This document shows, piece after piece, positions 19,640-30,944 of a DNA stretch of 64,000 bases. The DNA comes from Bactrocera neohumeralis (taxonomy: Eukaryota > Arthropoda > Insecta > Diptera > Tephritidae). Made by a program: the position numbers and the translations under genes. The stretch covers positions 248,001 to 312,000 of the forward strand of contig NW_026090925.1 in NCBI RefSeq assembly GCF_024586455.1, in the 5' to 3' direction. A model generated the notes under the pieces. That model saw only the letters and a list, made by a program, of their open reading frames with translations, ran no database searches and had not been told where the DNA came from. How positions within the stretch are numbered: position 1 is the first letter of the stretch; each line of letters opens with the position of its first letter.

Positions 19640-21160
19640 GTCATGTTTACCGATTGAAAAAATTTTATTTAAAAAATCTTAACATTGCAATTTAAATTTA
19701 TATAAAAAAAGGTTTCGTTGACGGACTGCCTACATTAGTTATGAACGAATTAAAAAAAATAAAGAAAATCGGTGATATAGATTGTGTGCAATCGTGCTCA
19801 CGGCAATGGCACTTTTGGAAAAAACGATTTCCAGATATTCACGTTTAAAGCGGCATGTGCTAGGCTTTCGTCCTATGACTACGTGCGTTATGTAACGCTG
19901 TAACTTTGGTTCTAATGCACATATCTTTATGAAAATTTGGGAGAACATTCTTTACGACTTATACTTTCTGATGGAGCAATGAAAAAATTTTCGATTAATA
20001 GATAGCAAATATTATCTTTTAATGCTTCTGTCGAATAACACATGCTCTTCAAAAACATTATTCATATTACGACCTTATTCATGAAAATATTGAATGTGCT
20101 GTTGATTATATGATAAATTAATATCTAATAATTTGATCATAAAAATCTAGTTTTGCAGTCATGATTAGGCTTCTTTCAACTTTTTGGTGTATGCAAACAT
20201 CACGTGATCTCCACGTTAAGCCCTCTTACCGAAAATATGCAAAATCGTTTAAGGTTTTACTAAAATCCAAACATGGAGATATCTATACTTACGGCCTACA
20301 TAATGTCCTGTTTTACTCGCTTCGGTTTCAAAAGTAATTCGTGTATATAATCATGTCGCCAAGTACTCGGATGTCGGTACAGTCTACCAATAGATGCCTA
20401 TAAGAGGGTAAAACATCTATACCAAAGTTATTTTCTCAAATGAACTCAGAATATGTAATCAAGTTAGAATTAATTAACCAATCTTTCAAAGCGTTGCAAG
20501 TGGGAAAACATTGTTTTAGGGACATTTGTAGAAAATTTGCGAAACTTATTTTTGAAAAGTTGAAAGGAGGAATATTTGGTACAACAATTACTAAAAGAAA
20601 GATGCAGATGTCTAATTTATGAGTGTTCTGAAAAGTTAATTGGGGGATAGTTTTGTATTCATAGTCGAAAATTTGCTAGGTAACTAAATTATGAATAAAT
20701 CGTGCAAAATATGCTCACAAACTGTCAGACTATACTGCAAATTTGAATATTAAGTTAGGCTATATCGGTAAAAAGTTTCAGAGGTATTGAAAAATTATAG
20801 TGATGAACTGAGAGAGCGGCTCAGTCAGAATCTAAATGTAATGGAATAATGGTATTATCGTTGTTGAGGTCGTCATATAATAGCAGATTACTGCCAGTCC
20901 TTAAAAAGAAATGGTCAACTAAAAAATTATATAAGGAATGCTCATGAAAATAGTTTAATCAAACTATAACATATGTTTCCAATAATTTTCTTTCTACTTA
21001 CTAAAATGTATCCTTATTTTTCAACACAAGGCGGACGTAATAAATAAATAAATATACGTTAATTGCTTTCATGTTTTCTGATTTATGTAATGTGAAATGG
21101 AAATAAAGATTTAAAAATAAAAGATAAAATTTTACAAAACCATAGACACTTTCATGAACT
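19640..21160. other. Unassigned AT-rich stretch
   Basis: Nothing recognisable on either strand; only short chance frames. It may be host intron/intergenic DNA or very old repeats. Confidence 0.3.
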
Positions 21161-21640
21161 GTGGGCTACAAAAAAAGTTTGGTATATCAATGAAATTATT
21201 TATTCCTGTGAAAGTACAAGATGCCATTATGTATGGAACTCGATTTATTTTGAATGGCCACCACGGGCACGCTTGCAGTAGTCAAATTTTCGACGGTTTT
21301 CGAGCATAAATGGGCCGATACCGCTGCAATTTCACGTTCGATATTCGAACGAAGTTCATAAATCGTCGCTAGATTGTTGACATAGACCATAGACTTAACG
21401 TAGCCTACAGGAAATAGTCCAACGGCGTCAAATCGACGATCATCTGACTGGGCTATTAAAAAACTCTGTATATCCCAAATCGGTCTTATATCTAGGGCAA
21501 CAAAACCACTGTAGACCAGACTGATGAATTCGTCAGTAACATTTGTATATTCTCGAAGCAGGGTGCTACAGAGTACAATAGTTTTGTTCACATACCGGTG
21601 TGAAAAAACTGATTGACATTTATATAGAGTTATATATATA
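21160..21640 (-). pseudogene. IS630/Tc1/mariner-type transposase, C-terminal relic
   Basis: A 149-residue minus frame (21645-21196) contains FDAVGLFPVGYVKSMVYVNN, LRSNIEREIAAVSAHLCSKT and IHNGILYFH. Known: the block LTPxDFFLWGYVKSxVY...IRxEIAAI...M.HxxxxIFH ends a widespread insect IS630-type transposase family. The D/E triad is not intact here. The left part of the frame is unrelated and probably chance. Confidence 0.55.
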
Positions 21641-21642
21641 TA

Positions 21643-22366
21643 CAAGGTCTGCCGCTAGAGAAACAGAACTTTTTAAATATAACTGTTTCTGGTGGCTCCT
21701 CCTATTGGTGGGTATATGAAATAAAATGGTTGATCTCTTGTTGACATTTCGTAAAAATTTTAAGACAATTGGATAACTACAATCGATGTTATCGATCAAA
21801 AAGTGATAGCAGCTTTTGGTCATCGGTCGTAAAATGCATATAAAGACAATGCTGATTTGTTTTTACGATTCCGAGGGTATTGTACACCGAGAGTTCGCCC
21901 CACCTGGCCAAACGATTAATTCTGGGTTTTACCTTGGTGTTATGAAGCGTCTTTTGTCACGCATTCGTCGTGCTCGACCACAATACCGTGAGGAAGGATC
22001 CTGGCGCCTGTTGCACGATAATGCGCCGTGTCATCGGTCGACGCTTGTCACTGATTTTTTGAGAAAAAACTCCATACTAACCATTAATCACTCACCCTAC
22101 TCACCTGATCTGGCACCCTGTGATTTTTACCTATTTGGAAAACTTCATTTACCCATGAAAGGACACTGGTTTCAGGACATTTCAGCTATCCAAAAGGCGA
22201 CGACCGATATTCTCAAGAGCATTCCGAAGAATGACCTTAAACACTCATTTGAAATGCTAATTGACCGGGCTGTATTGAAGAAAACTACTTTGAATAAAAA
22301 AATATAACTTTTGAAAAATATTAATTTTTTGTTTTCCTGTTTCTGTTTCTTTTGCGACAGACCTTG
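21643..22366 (+). mobile_element. Mariner (irritans-like), N-terminally deleted
   Basis: 724 bp between TA dinucleotides. Inverted ends are CAAGGTCTG(C/T)CGC...GAAACAGAA. The + frame 21816-22307 (163 aa) encodes the catalytic half: FYDSEGIVHREFAPPGQT, LLHDNAPCHRSTLVTDFLRK, then HSPYSPDLAPCDFYLFGKLH. The second Asp (HDNA) and third Asp (APCD) have mariner DD34D spacing, and the C-terminus is complete. The N-terminal HTH and first catalytic Asp region are missing, with the apparent 5' leader joining directly to the catalytic half. Confidence 0.88.
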
Positions 22367-22369
22367 TAT

Positions 22370-23100
22370 ATGTATATGCAAATTTGGTGTTTGGTACAAC
22401 TAATCGAAATACGAAGGGACATCTGTGGGTTACAAGATTTTGTAAAGTGGGTGTGGCCCCAGAATAGGTTTAATATATATTGCAAGGTCACAAGGTTCCA
22501 AATGACCTTATTAGCATACAAATTAATTATTCGGTTAAAATTTCGTGGGTAACTGCCTCGTTTTCTTTATTTTCTCTTTTTTAAATACAATGTTTTTCTT
22601 AAGTTATATACAAATATTAATCTTACATTCTAGGAAGTATATCTACAATCCACTTAAGATAAACCATATGTATGTTACAAGTCGAAAGGTTCATCTTACA
22701 ATCTATGAATTACATCTTGTGACCATTAAGGCGGACTGTGTTAGCAAAGTACAATGTTTCAATACGGACCATATGGGTCCTAAGTGTCATATTACATATT
22801 TATGCCAAAGAAAGGATATGTTCATGTAATATGAACTAGTGGTATTAACTCCCCCACCTCTAAATTGAAGCGTCCCGATTCAAAGAATATAGTACGTGAA
22901 GCTATAGACTAATTTATCAATTTGAACAATACCATTGTGAAATCGTAATTTATTTTACAATTTATTTAAATTTGACTCTTTAATATATATTCGATACATT
23001 TTATATTATTTTCAACTTCTAATTATTTTCTTTTGATGAAAGTCTTTTTATATGTGACATCATTTTGACAAAAAATTTCTTTTTCTTGTATATTGAAGGT
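22370..23100. other. Unassigned AT-rich stretch
   Basis: No supportable gene. The end of the following gypsy element (a possible env or 3' LTR) would lie near 22850-23100, but no motif or LTR pair could be recognised. Confidence 0.3.
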
Positions 23101-23107
23101 AAAAGAT

Positions 23108-24080
23108 TTAAGATTTGATATTATCTTTATGAATTATTCTGTTTTGTATTTTAACTGTATTTCCTAAATTTTCTAATACTACTTGTTTTTTGTATTTGGC
23201 TTTTAATTTATTTCTTTCCCCATATATTTTTTCATATATAAAATCTCCTTTTGGATAACTTTTTTGAAGCCTTTTCTTGTTATGATGCTCTAGCATTTTT
23301 TCTTGTGCACTTTTCATATTTTCGTGAGGTTCTTTATTAAATAAAATGTTGCAGGGTTGTTTACCTGTTACAGAATGAATTGTTATAACAGTATAATAAT
23401 ACTGTTGAACTGCTCTCATAATTGATTCAAAATTACTAATTAAGCTGTGTTCTTGCTTTAAACATCTGGAGATTACAATCAGTGTTGAATGAACTCTTTC
23501 TATTTGGCCATTACTTGTACTGTGGCGTGGTGTCTAATAATAAATTTGTACTTTTATTCTTTCCGTTAAAGACTTGAACTGTATCGGACTTAAGCCTAGT
23601 TTATTATCAGTAACTATACTTTTAACATCTGGAAATGTTTGTAACAGTTCCAAAACTTTTTCTTCTAAATTTGATTTGTCTTCTATATGTTTTACGATTA
23701 GAAATTTGGAATATGAATCTATACATGTAAGAAATTTAAGCTTTTTTCCAAAAAAAAATATCTACATATACGGAGTTGTTCTCCCCCTTTTTTGGTATCG
23801 GTGCTTCCCCTTTTGGAATTAGTTTCAGATGTCTTTCATATTTATTACTATTACATATGCTACAATTTTTTGCATACTGTTTAAATTGTTTTATCATTAA
23901 AGGCCAATAATATTGCTGCCTAATTTGTGCCAAATTTTCCCTGTAATTTCTATGCGCTCTATTATGTGTTTGCTCAATTATCGTTCCTTGATCTTCTTTA
24001 TTGCATATACTCGTTAGGGAATACTCATTAGGGAATATTTTAGGTGTACAAAATATTCCTGTAACTACTTTTGGATTCAT
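23108..24080 (-). pseudogene. Ty3/gypsy integrase, frameshifted
   Basis: Minus strand, from 24080: zinc domain HNRAHRNYRENLAQIRQQYY with CSICN, then the catalytic core in shifting frames: VYVDIF (Asp1), SIVTDNKLG (Asp2) and TSNGQIERVHSTL (Glu). The C-terminal piece 23419-23108 (TGKQPCNILFNKEPHEN, then LGNTVKIQNRIIHKDNIKS) follows. Known: HHCC plus D,D,E is gypsy integrase, which inserts the element cDNA in the nucleus. Frame changes near 23740 and a stop near 23530 inactivate it. Confidence 0.82.
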
Positions 24081-24197
24081 ATATTATTTTAAAATACCAA
24101 TTATATTTTCTGGTCTGTCATATTCAATTAAAAAACGTTTATTATTAAAAGAAGAAAGAGTCTCTAAGACAGTAATGCTTGCTCCATTATCGATTAC

Positions 24198-25214
24198 TTA
24201 AAATTGCTTAAAATTATTCAAAGGTTTTTTTGTTTCATGAATTTGATACTCATCGCTACTTTCTGCGGAATGTTGGGTTTCTATTAGTGAATCACTTGAG
24301 TCACTCGACTCACATGGGCTTGTTAAATTATTTAATACTTGTCTTGATAATGCGCCAGCAACTACATTTGTTGTTCCTGGTTTATAAATTATTTTTGGAG
24401 AAAACTCCACAATAAAAGCTCTCCATCTTTTCATTTTAACATTCGGATTCGTGTGAATTTCTAAATTTTTTACTTCATAGAGATAATAGCGTAATGCCTT
24501 TAATGCCCAAACTATGGCGATTAATTCTTTTTCGTTTGTTGAGTAATTTTGTTCGGTAGAGTTTAGTGTCTTTGAAATAAATGCCATTGGTTTTCCTTTT
24601 CGGGATAAAACTGCACCTACAGCAACATTAGATGCATCAGTAGTTAAAAATAATTTTTTCTCAAAGTTTGGTTGAACTAATTCTTGAACTTGTTCTTGTA
24701 ACGCTCCTTTTAAGGTTTCACAAGCATCTATTCCTTCTTGATCAAGATTAATAATTGTTTTTATGGACATATACTGCGATATTTTACCATACATATACAT
24801 ACATACGTGACAAAATTTTCCTATACATTCATGTATAATATAATTTCTTGATCTCTGAAATATACTTGGAGCATTTTTAAGTCCAAATAGCATTCTTAGG
24901 TATTCATATTTTCCGTTATTTACATAAAATGCTGTTTTTTCAATGTCGTTTTCTTCCACCAATATCTGATAAAATCCAGACTCTAAATCTATTGTGGAAA
25001 AGTATTGTGATTCTCCTAAATTAAAAAGTATCACCTCGGGGTTAAGCATCGGGTACGGGTCGGTTATTGTATTCTCATTGCTTTTTTTAAAGTCAGTGAC
25101 AATTATCGATTTCGGACAACCATATTCATTTATTTCTTTTTTAGGAACAACCCAAACGGGGGAATTATACGGATTTTTACTATGTCGTATAATACCTTTT
25201 CCAAGTAAACTTCC
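24198..25214 (-). pseudogene. Ty3/gypsy reverse transcriptase-RNase H, catalytic motif lost
   Basis: Open from 25214 (no ATG until 25049): SPVWVVPKKE, TITDPYPMLNPEVI, STIDLESGFYQILVEEND and YLRMLFGLKNAPSIFQR (RT blocks), then RNase H/tether FLTTDASNVAVGAVLSRKGK, STNEKELIAIVWALKALRYY and VVAGALSRQ. Oddity: the YIDD catalytic block and about 60 following residues are replaced by CHVCMYMYGKISQYMS around a CATA-repeat at 24790-24810. The enzyme is dead despite a long open frame. Same element as the integrase, protease and gag nearby. Confidence 0.87.
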
Positions 25215-25510
25215 CTATTAACGAATTTATTTGCAGATATAGAATCATCCTGTCATCCTCAGTCCTAATTTCTGCTTTAATATCTGTTCTAAAAGGTAAA
25301 TCCATGTTCACGTTGTTTAAATAACATCCTCTCTTAGCAATGGAATGTTGATGTCTTTTGTATCATTATTATTATATTTATACATATCAGCAAATTCGTT
25401 AGACGTTTCAACATTATTTATTTTAAAAATATTATGAGCAATTGCTCCATTTATTTTTCTATCCTTAGTATCATTTTTTATCTAATTTTTGCATGATAAA
25501 CACTTTTCAA

Positions 25511-25915
25511 TTATTTTGCTAGTATTATCTTTGACGGGTGCCTGAGAATTTTTTTGTTTAATACAATTAAATAATTGAGAAAGTTAATTTTCTCTGTTTT
25601 ATTATCCCCATAAATCAATTTTCTATTTGGAATATCAATTGTCGCTCCGATTTTATTTAGGAAATTAATTCGAATTAAAAGATCGCTCTCTAAATTGACA
25701 ATTTCATAAAAACGTGCCTGTATACCCAACATATTGATATTATGAAAATATTTTATTATGGTCGAACTATGAATGGTTCTAACCCTCTTCTTAATTACTA
25801 AAATGTTTTTATTATTATAAATTCCAGCCCGTATATATGAGCTGGTTGCTCCCGTATCTATGCGAGTTCTAAAGATTTGTCCGGTTTTTGTATCGGTTTT
25901 AATAACATACTGCAA
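25511..25915 (-). pseudogene. Ty3/gypsy protease
   Basis: 134 residues with active site RTRIDTGATSSYIRAGIY and a later SDLLIRINFLNKIGATIDIP (I-G flap region), then NRKLIYGD. Known: retropepsin preceding RT in gypsy elements. It differs clearly from the protease at 1.1-1.6 kb, so the two gypsy relics are different families. The link to RT (25215-25510) is degenerate. Confidence 0.75.
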
Positions 25916-25924
25916 ATCGGAGTT

Positions 25925-26056
25925 TACCCTAAAAAATGGTTCTCACCAATATTATTGATTTCGATGAAGTTCTTGTACTTTAACAAGAGTATTTGGCATA
26001 TCGGTAGGTGTTAATGTAAATAGTATTTGGTTTAGGGGGTAATTTAAACCAGTTAT
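25925..26056 (-). pseudogene. gypsy gag, 3' fragment
   Basis: Minus frame VITGLNYPLNQILFTLTPTD then MPNTLVKVQELHRNQ; this is the part of gag that lies between the inserted repeat and the protease. Confidence 0.5.
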
Positions 26057-27378
26057 AACAAGTAAGGAAGGGCTAAGTTCGGATGTCACCGAACATTTTA
26101 TACTCTCGCATGATAAAATGGTAATAATTTACATATTTTTTTATTTTGCTGTAAAATTAATTAGATTAGATCAATTTGTGTTTTTTGAGTATTGAATTGT
26201 ATTTTCATTTCCTAATGTACATATCGTCACCTGAAATGCAAAATAACGTATCATCAAAAAATTCGAAATTGAGTGCCTTACTGAATATGATTCACTACAT
26301 CAAATTGCATTCATAATATTACATATGTCCAACATTTTCATGTTCTGCCCTCAGATATAAACCAGTTTTAACCAATATTAAAATTTTTTTTCACTCATGT
26401 TCCATTTTATTTCGTGTTTCATTCATGCCACTGTAAATTTTCGAAAATGTTGTTACGTTATTTTGCATTTTAGAAGACGATATACATATATTATACAGAG
26501 AAAGCATCAGATGGAATTCAAAATAGCGTTATATTGGAAGAAGGCGTGGTTGTGAACCGATTTCATCCATATTTCGTACATTTCATCAGGGTGTTAAGAA
26601 AATATTATATACCGAATTTCATTGAAATCGGTCCGGTAGTTCCTGAGATATGGTTTTTGGTCCATAAGTGGGCGGCGCCTCCCCCATTTTCAATTTTTAA
26701 AAAAAGCCTGGGTGCAGCTTCCTTCTCCCACTTCTTCCGTAAAATTTAGTGTTTCTGACGTTTCTTGTTAGTCGGTTAACGCACTTTTAATGACCTTTGT
26801 ATGGGAGGTGGGCGTGGTTATTATCCGATTTCTACCATTTTTGAACTGTATATGGAAATGTTTGAAGGAAACGACTCTATAGACTTTGGTTGACATAGCT
26901 GTAGTAGTTTCCGAGATATGTACAAAAAACTTAGTAGGGGGCGGGGCCACGCCCACTTTTCCAAAAAAATTACGTCCAAATATGCCCCTCCCTAATGCGA
27001 TCCTTTGTGCAAAATTCCACTTTAATATCTTTATTTATGGCTTAGTTATGATAGTTTATAGGTTTTCGGTTTTCGCCATTTTGTGGGCGTGGCAGTGGGC
27101 CGATTTTGCCCATCTTCGAAATTAACCTTCTTATGGACCCAAGAAATACGTGTACCAAGTTTCATCATGATATCTCAATTTTTACTCAAGTTACAGCTTG
27201 CACGGACGAACGGACGAACAGACAGACATCCGGATTTCAACTCTACTCGTCACCCTGATCACTTTGGTATATATAACCCTATATCTGACTCTTTTAGTTT
27301 TAGGACTTACAAACAACCGTTATGTGAACAATACTATAATACGCTCCTTAGCAACTTTGTTGCGAGAGTATAAAAATT
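26057..27378. repeat. 1.3-kb dipteran repeat with TTCGG hairpin end, inserted in gypsy gag
   Basis: Starts AACAAGTAAGGAAGGGCTAA, followed by a perfect 6-bp stem hairpin GTTCGG-ATGTCA-CCGAAC and TATACTCTCGCA; ends TGCGAGAGTATAAAA, the inverse of that block. The interior holds GGGCGTGG-type and 'gagatatg' blocks typical of fly interspersed repeats, with no ORF. 26220-26490 is similar to 37290-37560. Removing it rejoins two gag halves, which supports an insertion. Confidence 0.7.
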
Positions 27379-27945
27379 CTTAACGCGGTTTCTCGATTCT
27401 TAATATTTTATGGTTTTGTAATATCTGAATTGGTGTCGTGCGTATTATAGTTTTATTTATTAGTAATGTAAATTTCTGATTGACTACATTATAATAATGA
27501 ATTAAGGATGTCGATCCTTGTCTCATAACACTCTTCCCTTGATCAATTACTTGAATTGGTCGACCTTGAAAATATTGCTTCTAAATTCAAAACTGTGCCA
27601 TGATTAGTTAAAATATCATTGGCATTACCTACAATCTTATTTCGAAGGAAATATACAGGCTCATCGAATTTTTTGCAGCTTCTCTCCAGCTGATATAAGA
27701 TTTACCAGAGAATTCTGCAAAGGATTTATTATATCTAAATTTTCGTGACATGTTATAGAATCATTAATTTCTTGAGTTTGATACTCAGTTACTTGTGCCG
27801 CATTTATTATGGTTTTGATATTATTACTCAACTGAGCTATCTCAGTTCTTAAATTTGTGGTTTGTGTAGCTATTAATTTATTTGTGAGTTTCATGAAATA
27901 GCATATATAGCAATACTCACAAAAATATGGTTAAATTTCTTTTTG
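27379..27945 (-). pseudogene. gypsy gag, 5' fragment
   Basis: 77 open residues from 27894 (KLTNKLIATQTTNLRTEIAQ, coiled-coil-like). In the next frames follow PVYFLRNKIVGNANDILTNH, matching the Gag motif LRxKIxGxAxxxL, and QGKSVMRQGSTSLIHYYNVV up to KILRIEKPR, where the repeat interrupts. Several frame changes. I first considered an envelope fragment, but order and motif fit Gag. Confidence 0.55.
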
Positions 27946-28269
27946 CATAAATCTATTGTAATAACTTCCTATTAATTTGAATTAAAAATATTTAAGTGAC
28001 ATAAATTTTGTTGCCTGTCTGTATTTAAATATTTGTTTTGATCCCTTCTAGGAAAAGATACTCTTTTATTCTGGAGGGTCTGGAGTTCAGAATCGCAGAA
28101 TTGAGTTTATATTACAAACCGGAGAGTCCTCCTTGCGGTAGTGAATCGCGGTTTTAAAAATATTTTATTATTTGGCTGGTCGAGCCTTCTTTTAAAATTT
28201 TTAAGATTTAATTTAATATAATTTGTATATATTTGATATACTAATACTATCTTGTTAAGATAAGATTTT

Positions 28270-28905
28270 GGCTATGTTCGTAAATGCATCATGACGCGCA
28301 TCATGACGATTGCATAACAAACAGAACGTTCAGAAATGCAATATTGCAACACTGCAATAATCAAGCGTTCAAAAAAGCAACACTTCTATCAACTGTCATA
28401 CATAATTTCTATCAAAAAATTGTTTACTGCATTTAACTACGATGTCTGACGAAAAGTAAGTGCAAAACTGTTTTATTTTAATTTTTGTATTGGAATTTAG
28501 TTAAATTATGTTAATAATAATTGTATAAATTATTATTTTTAAATTTTTAGTGAAAATCTCAGTAATGCGAAGACGCATTTATTGCTGAGAGTACGGTTGA
28601 ATATATCCTCGGGAAACGACTTTATTGTTTTAATAAATTGTTTTTAGGTATTTTTCTTTTTAAAGACAAACATTTGTACCTACAAATTTTTCTTTTTGAC
28701 TTCAATACCCTTCTTTTTCTTAAATTTAAAGAAAATCTATCATTTCTTTGCTCACAAATTTCGTCTAGTGTTAGATTCAGCAAAATTTCCATTTTAGTAC
28801 TATACGCGTTCAAAAATGCAAACAAATGTATCTGCAAAACGTCAAACTTGCAGTGTTGCTACTGTTGCTTATGCTGCAAGTCATGATGCATTTACGAACA
28901 TAGCC
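28270..28905 (+). mobile_element. 636-bp MITE, copy 1 (26-bp perfect inverted ends, 3-bp TSD)
   Basis: Begins GGCTATGTTCGTAAATGCAT-CATGAC and ends with its exact reverse complement; flanked by TTT on both sides. A second copy lies inverted at 53006-53665. One strand holds a 71-residue frame (28837-28622, minus; EILLNLTLDEICEQRNDRFS) that is conserved in the other copy. The other strand has an ATG (28441) with a GTAAGT donor and a TTTTTAG acceptor about 95 bp later, which together would give a short two-exon frame. 3-bp duplications suggest PIF/Harbinger-type mobilisation (inference). Confidence 0.85.
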
Positions 28906-29375
28906 TTTATCTTGTTTTTTTTTTTAAACACGTACAGTTGTGAGTGACATGATTATTATTATTATAATACTCACAGTAAACATTTTTTACTTAATAGTAG
29001 AGGATTTTTTTCTCATGCAATTAATGAATATAAGAGCTACTTACAACTATTTTGTTGTTGTTGAATTTGATGCTGCTGTTGAAGATGTTGTTGTTGTTGT
29101 TAGTGAGGTTGCTGCTTTTACTGCTACTGCTGTTGTTGTTGAATTTGATGCTGTATTATTTTGCTGGAGCTCTTGCTGTCGTCCTTGAAGACATCAAAAT
29201 ATCCGTATGTGTAAGGTTGCTGCTCTGCCATAGTCAGTTAACGTTCAATACACAGCACTAGCTAATTTCTGTTTGTTATTTTCTTTTCTCCTCTGCTGAG
29301 GATACTTGATTGATTTTTTGATTTTTTTTTTTTTTTAATTTTTTTTCTCTTTAGTTGAAGATATAGACCATATGT
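28906..29375. other. Trinucleotide-rich stretch with a small Gln-rich minus frame
   Basis: 29050-29160 is (GTT/GCT)-rich with a repeated TTGTTGTTGAATTTGATGCT unit. On the minus strand an ATG near 29229 opens MAEQQPYTYGYFDVFKDD, then Ser-rich, then poly-Gln before a stop near 29125. It could be the relic of an opa-type exon or chance; nothing else supports a gene. Confidence 0.3.
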
Positions 29376-29605
29376 TACAAGCAGCGTTTGAAAAACTACG
29401 CTACTCCCGTAACTTTTCATGTTACTCTTGCTATCGCTCTCACTTTTCGGCAGCTACAGCATAGCCTTAGCATAACAATGTAAAAGTATGTGCTCTACTC
29501 TGCTCTGAGTTTTGTTAGGTAAAAAACTATAGCTGGAGCGGGAAAAATTAAATCCTGCGCTATGCTCTGGCGTACCGGTAGTAAAAAATTAGGAGCGGTA
29601 GCCCC
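29376..29605. repeat. hAT-like MITE family B, copy 1
   Basis: Starts AGCGTTTGAAAAACTACGCT and contains AGCATAGCCTTAGCATAACA and CTATAGCTGGAGCGGGA. The same sequence, slightly changed, occurs at 49363-49650 and inverted at 52770-53005. No ORF. The CAGCGTTTGAAAAACT start resembles that of the fold-back element at 17293, so the same type of transposase is likely (inference). Confidence 0.7.
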
Positions 29606-30044
29606 CAAATTATTATTTTTGGGCCTTTTTCGAAACCTTCCAATGGTAAAGCGGGTTTCTACATTAATTCTAAGGGTGTAAGGGAACCGAAAATGCAAAA
29701 AAAAAAAATTTAAAAAAGATTACTTTACTGACCCCTTAATAAAACTATAATATGTCCCAAACATATTACTATTTAATATTACAAACAAAAAACTATTATT
29801 CTACAAATTCTAAGGTTTGTTTTTTACGCAGCTCCTCTTCAACTGCAATAGAACCATGAAACTTCTGAATCATTTTTATTGCTCTATCAATAGTATCGTT
29901 GTCTGCCGTCAGCATTGAAAACTTCATCTTTGCATAGGTAGACTTGACTGTAAAGTCTAAACCATCTGTATTTTAATTTCTTGGTATACATATGTCATCA
30001 TCAAATAATCATAAGTATTTTTACCAAGTGGTACAATAGGACAC

Positions 30045-30524
30045 ATACGAGGTTTGTACAAAACGTATCGCGATTTTTGAATTTCCGTGGGCTACGTCTA
30101 TGTTGGTACATATCCTTCACTTATTTTGACAGGTCGGCCATTTTGAATGTTAAGTTAATTTTTGACAGCTGCTTTGCTTGGTCACGTTTTGGTTCATCTT
30201 CGATTTTTCCTTACCTTCGACTAAAAGAAGTGGCGCGTTGATATTTCTTAGGAGATGTTGGACTCAGTCCACGACGACCCAAATCTGCTCAATAATTTCA
30301 ATGGAAGCTTCTGCATCAGCCAATACCCAAAAGTTCGCACCTAGTTATTTCGAATGTGAAGATTTTGCTATCAGTTTTATTCGATTACAGAGGGTATTTG
30401 TATCATGAGTTCTTGCCAAAGGGTCGAACGGTCTATAAAAAATATTACATGTAAGTTATGCGAAATAAGCGCGAAGCAATCCGCCATAAACGCCTGGATT
30501 TGTGGAAGAACAAAAAACCGTATG
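30045..30524 (+). pseudogene. Mariner transposon relic, 5' part
   Basis: Left end GAGGTTTGTACAAAACGTAT is related to the inverted end at 32018-32050. 30390-30520 reads as fragments of the transposase block FLPKGRTVYKKYY and KREAIRHKRLDLWKNKK with stops and frame changes. Known: this precedes the HHDNAP catalytic motif. It is interrupted at 30525 by a MITE; the C-terminal part resumes at about 31700. Confidence 0.6.
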
Positions 30525-30944
30525 CAGTGAAATTTCTCATAACCGGCCACTCACCGTCGCAGTGTTTATATATAGAAGATGCAACACAACTATATTTATT
30601 CTGAACTAATAAATGAGTTCCAATATCAGCCAGAATTGAATGAATGACAATTATCTCATTAGTTTTAGTTGAGCCACCACCTACCAGATGGCCGTAGAGC
30701 AAACAAATTTGCTTGCTGTGGTCATTTTGTGTATTGTCCTTAAGAAAAATCACAAACCTCCACAAATAAATAAGAATTAAAAAAATGGTAACAACAGTGG
30801 TACACAATTTTCTTGACACATTTTATGAAATCTCGACGGTTTATCAGACACAATTTGAACGAAATAAAGCGTTGTGTTCATGAAATTTCTCCAGTTATGG
30901 AAGCTGACCGGTTATGAGGACTGTCCGTAGTGGGAATTTCACTG
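30525..30944. mobile_element. pogo-like MITE (CAGTGAAATT ends)
   Basis: 420 bp, starts CAGTGAAATTTCTCATAACC and ends ACCGGTTATGAGGAC...AATTTCACTG, an imperfect inverted pair. TA follows the right end; the left has TG at the expected place, so the duplication has decayed. No transposase. The insertion interrupts the mariner relic. Confidence 0.65.

Noticed and set aside
27661..27945. Possible retroviral-type envelope fragment
   Set aside because: The coiled-coil-like frame suggested Env, but it lies upstream of protease and is followed by a Gag capsid motif (LRNKIVGNA), so Gag fits better.
28441..28650. Two-exon host gene (ATG, GTAAGT, TTTTTAG)
   Set aside because: It lies entirely inside a MITE, and in copy 2 the start and donor are degraded, so I did not list it as a gene.
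29050..29170. CRISPR-like or satellite array
   Set aside because: Only two imperfect long units plus trinucleotide runs; a simple repeat in eukaryotic DNA.
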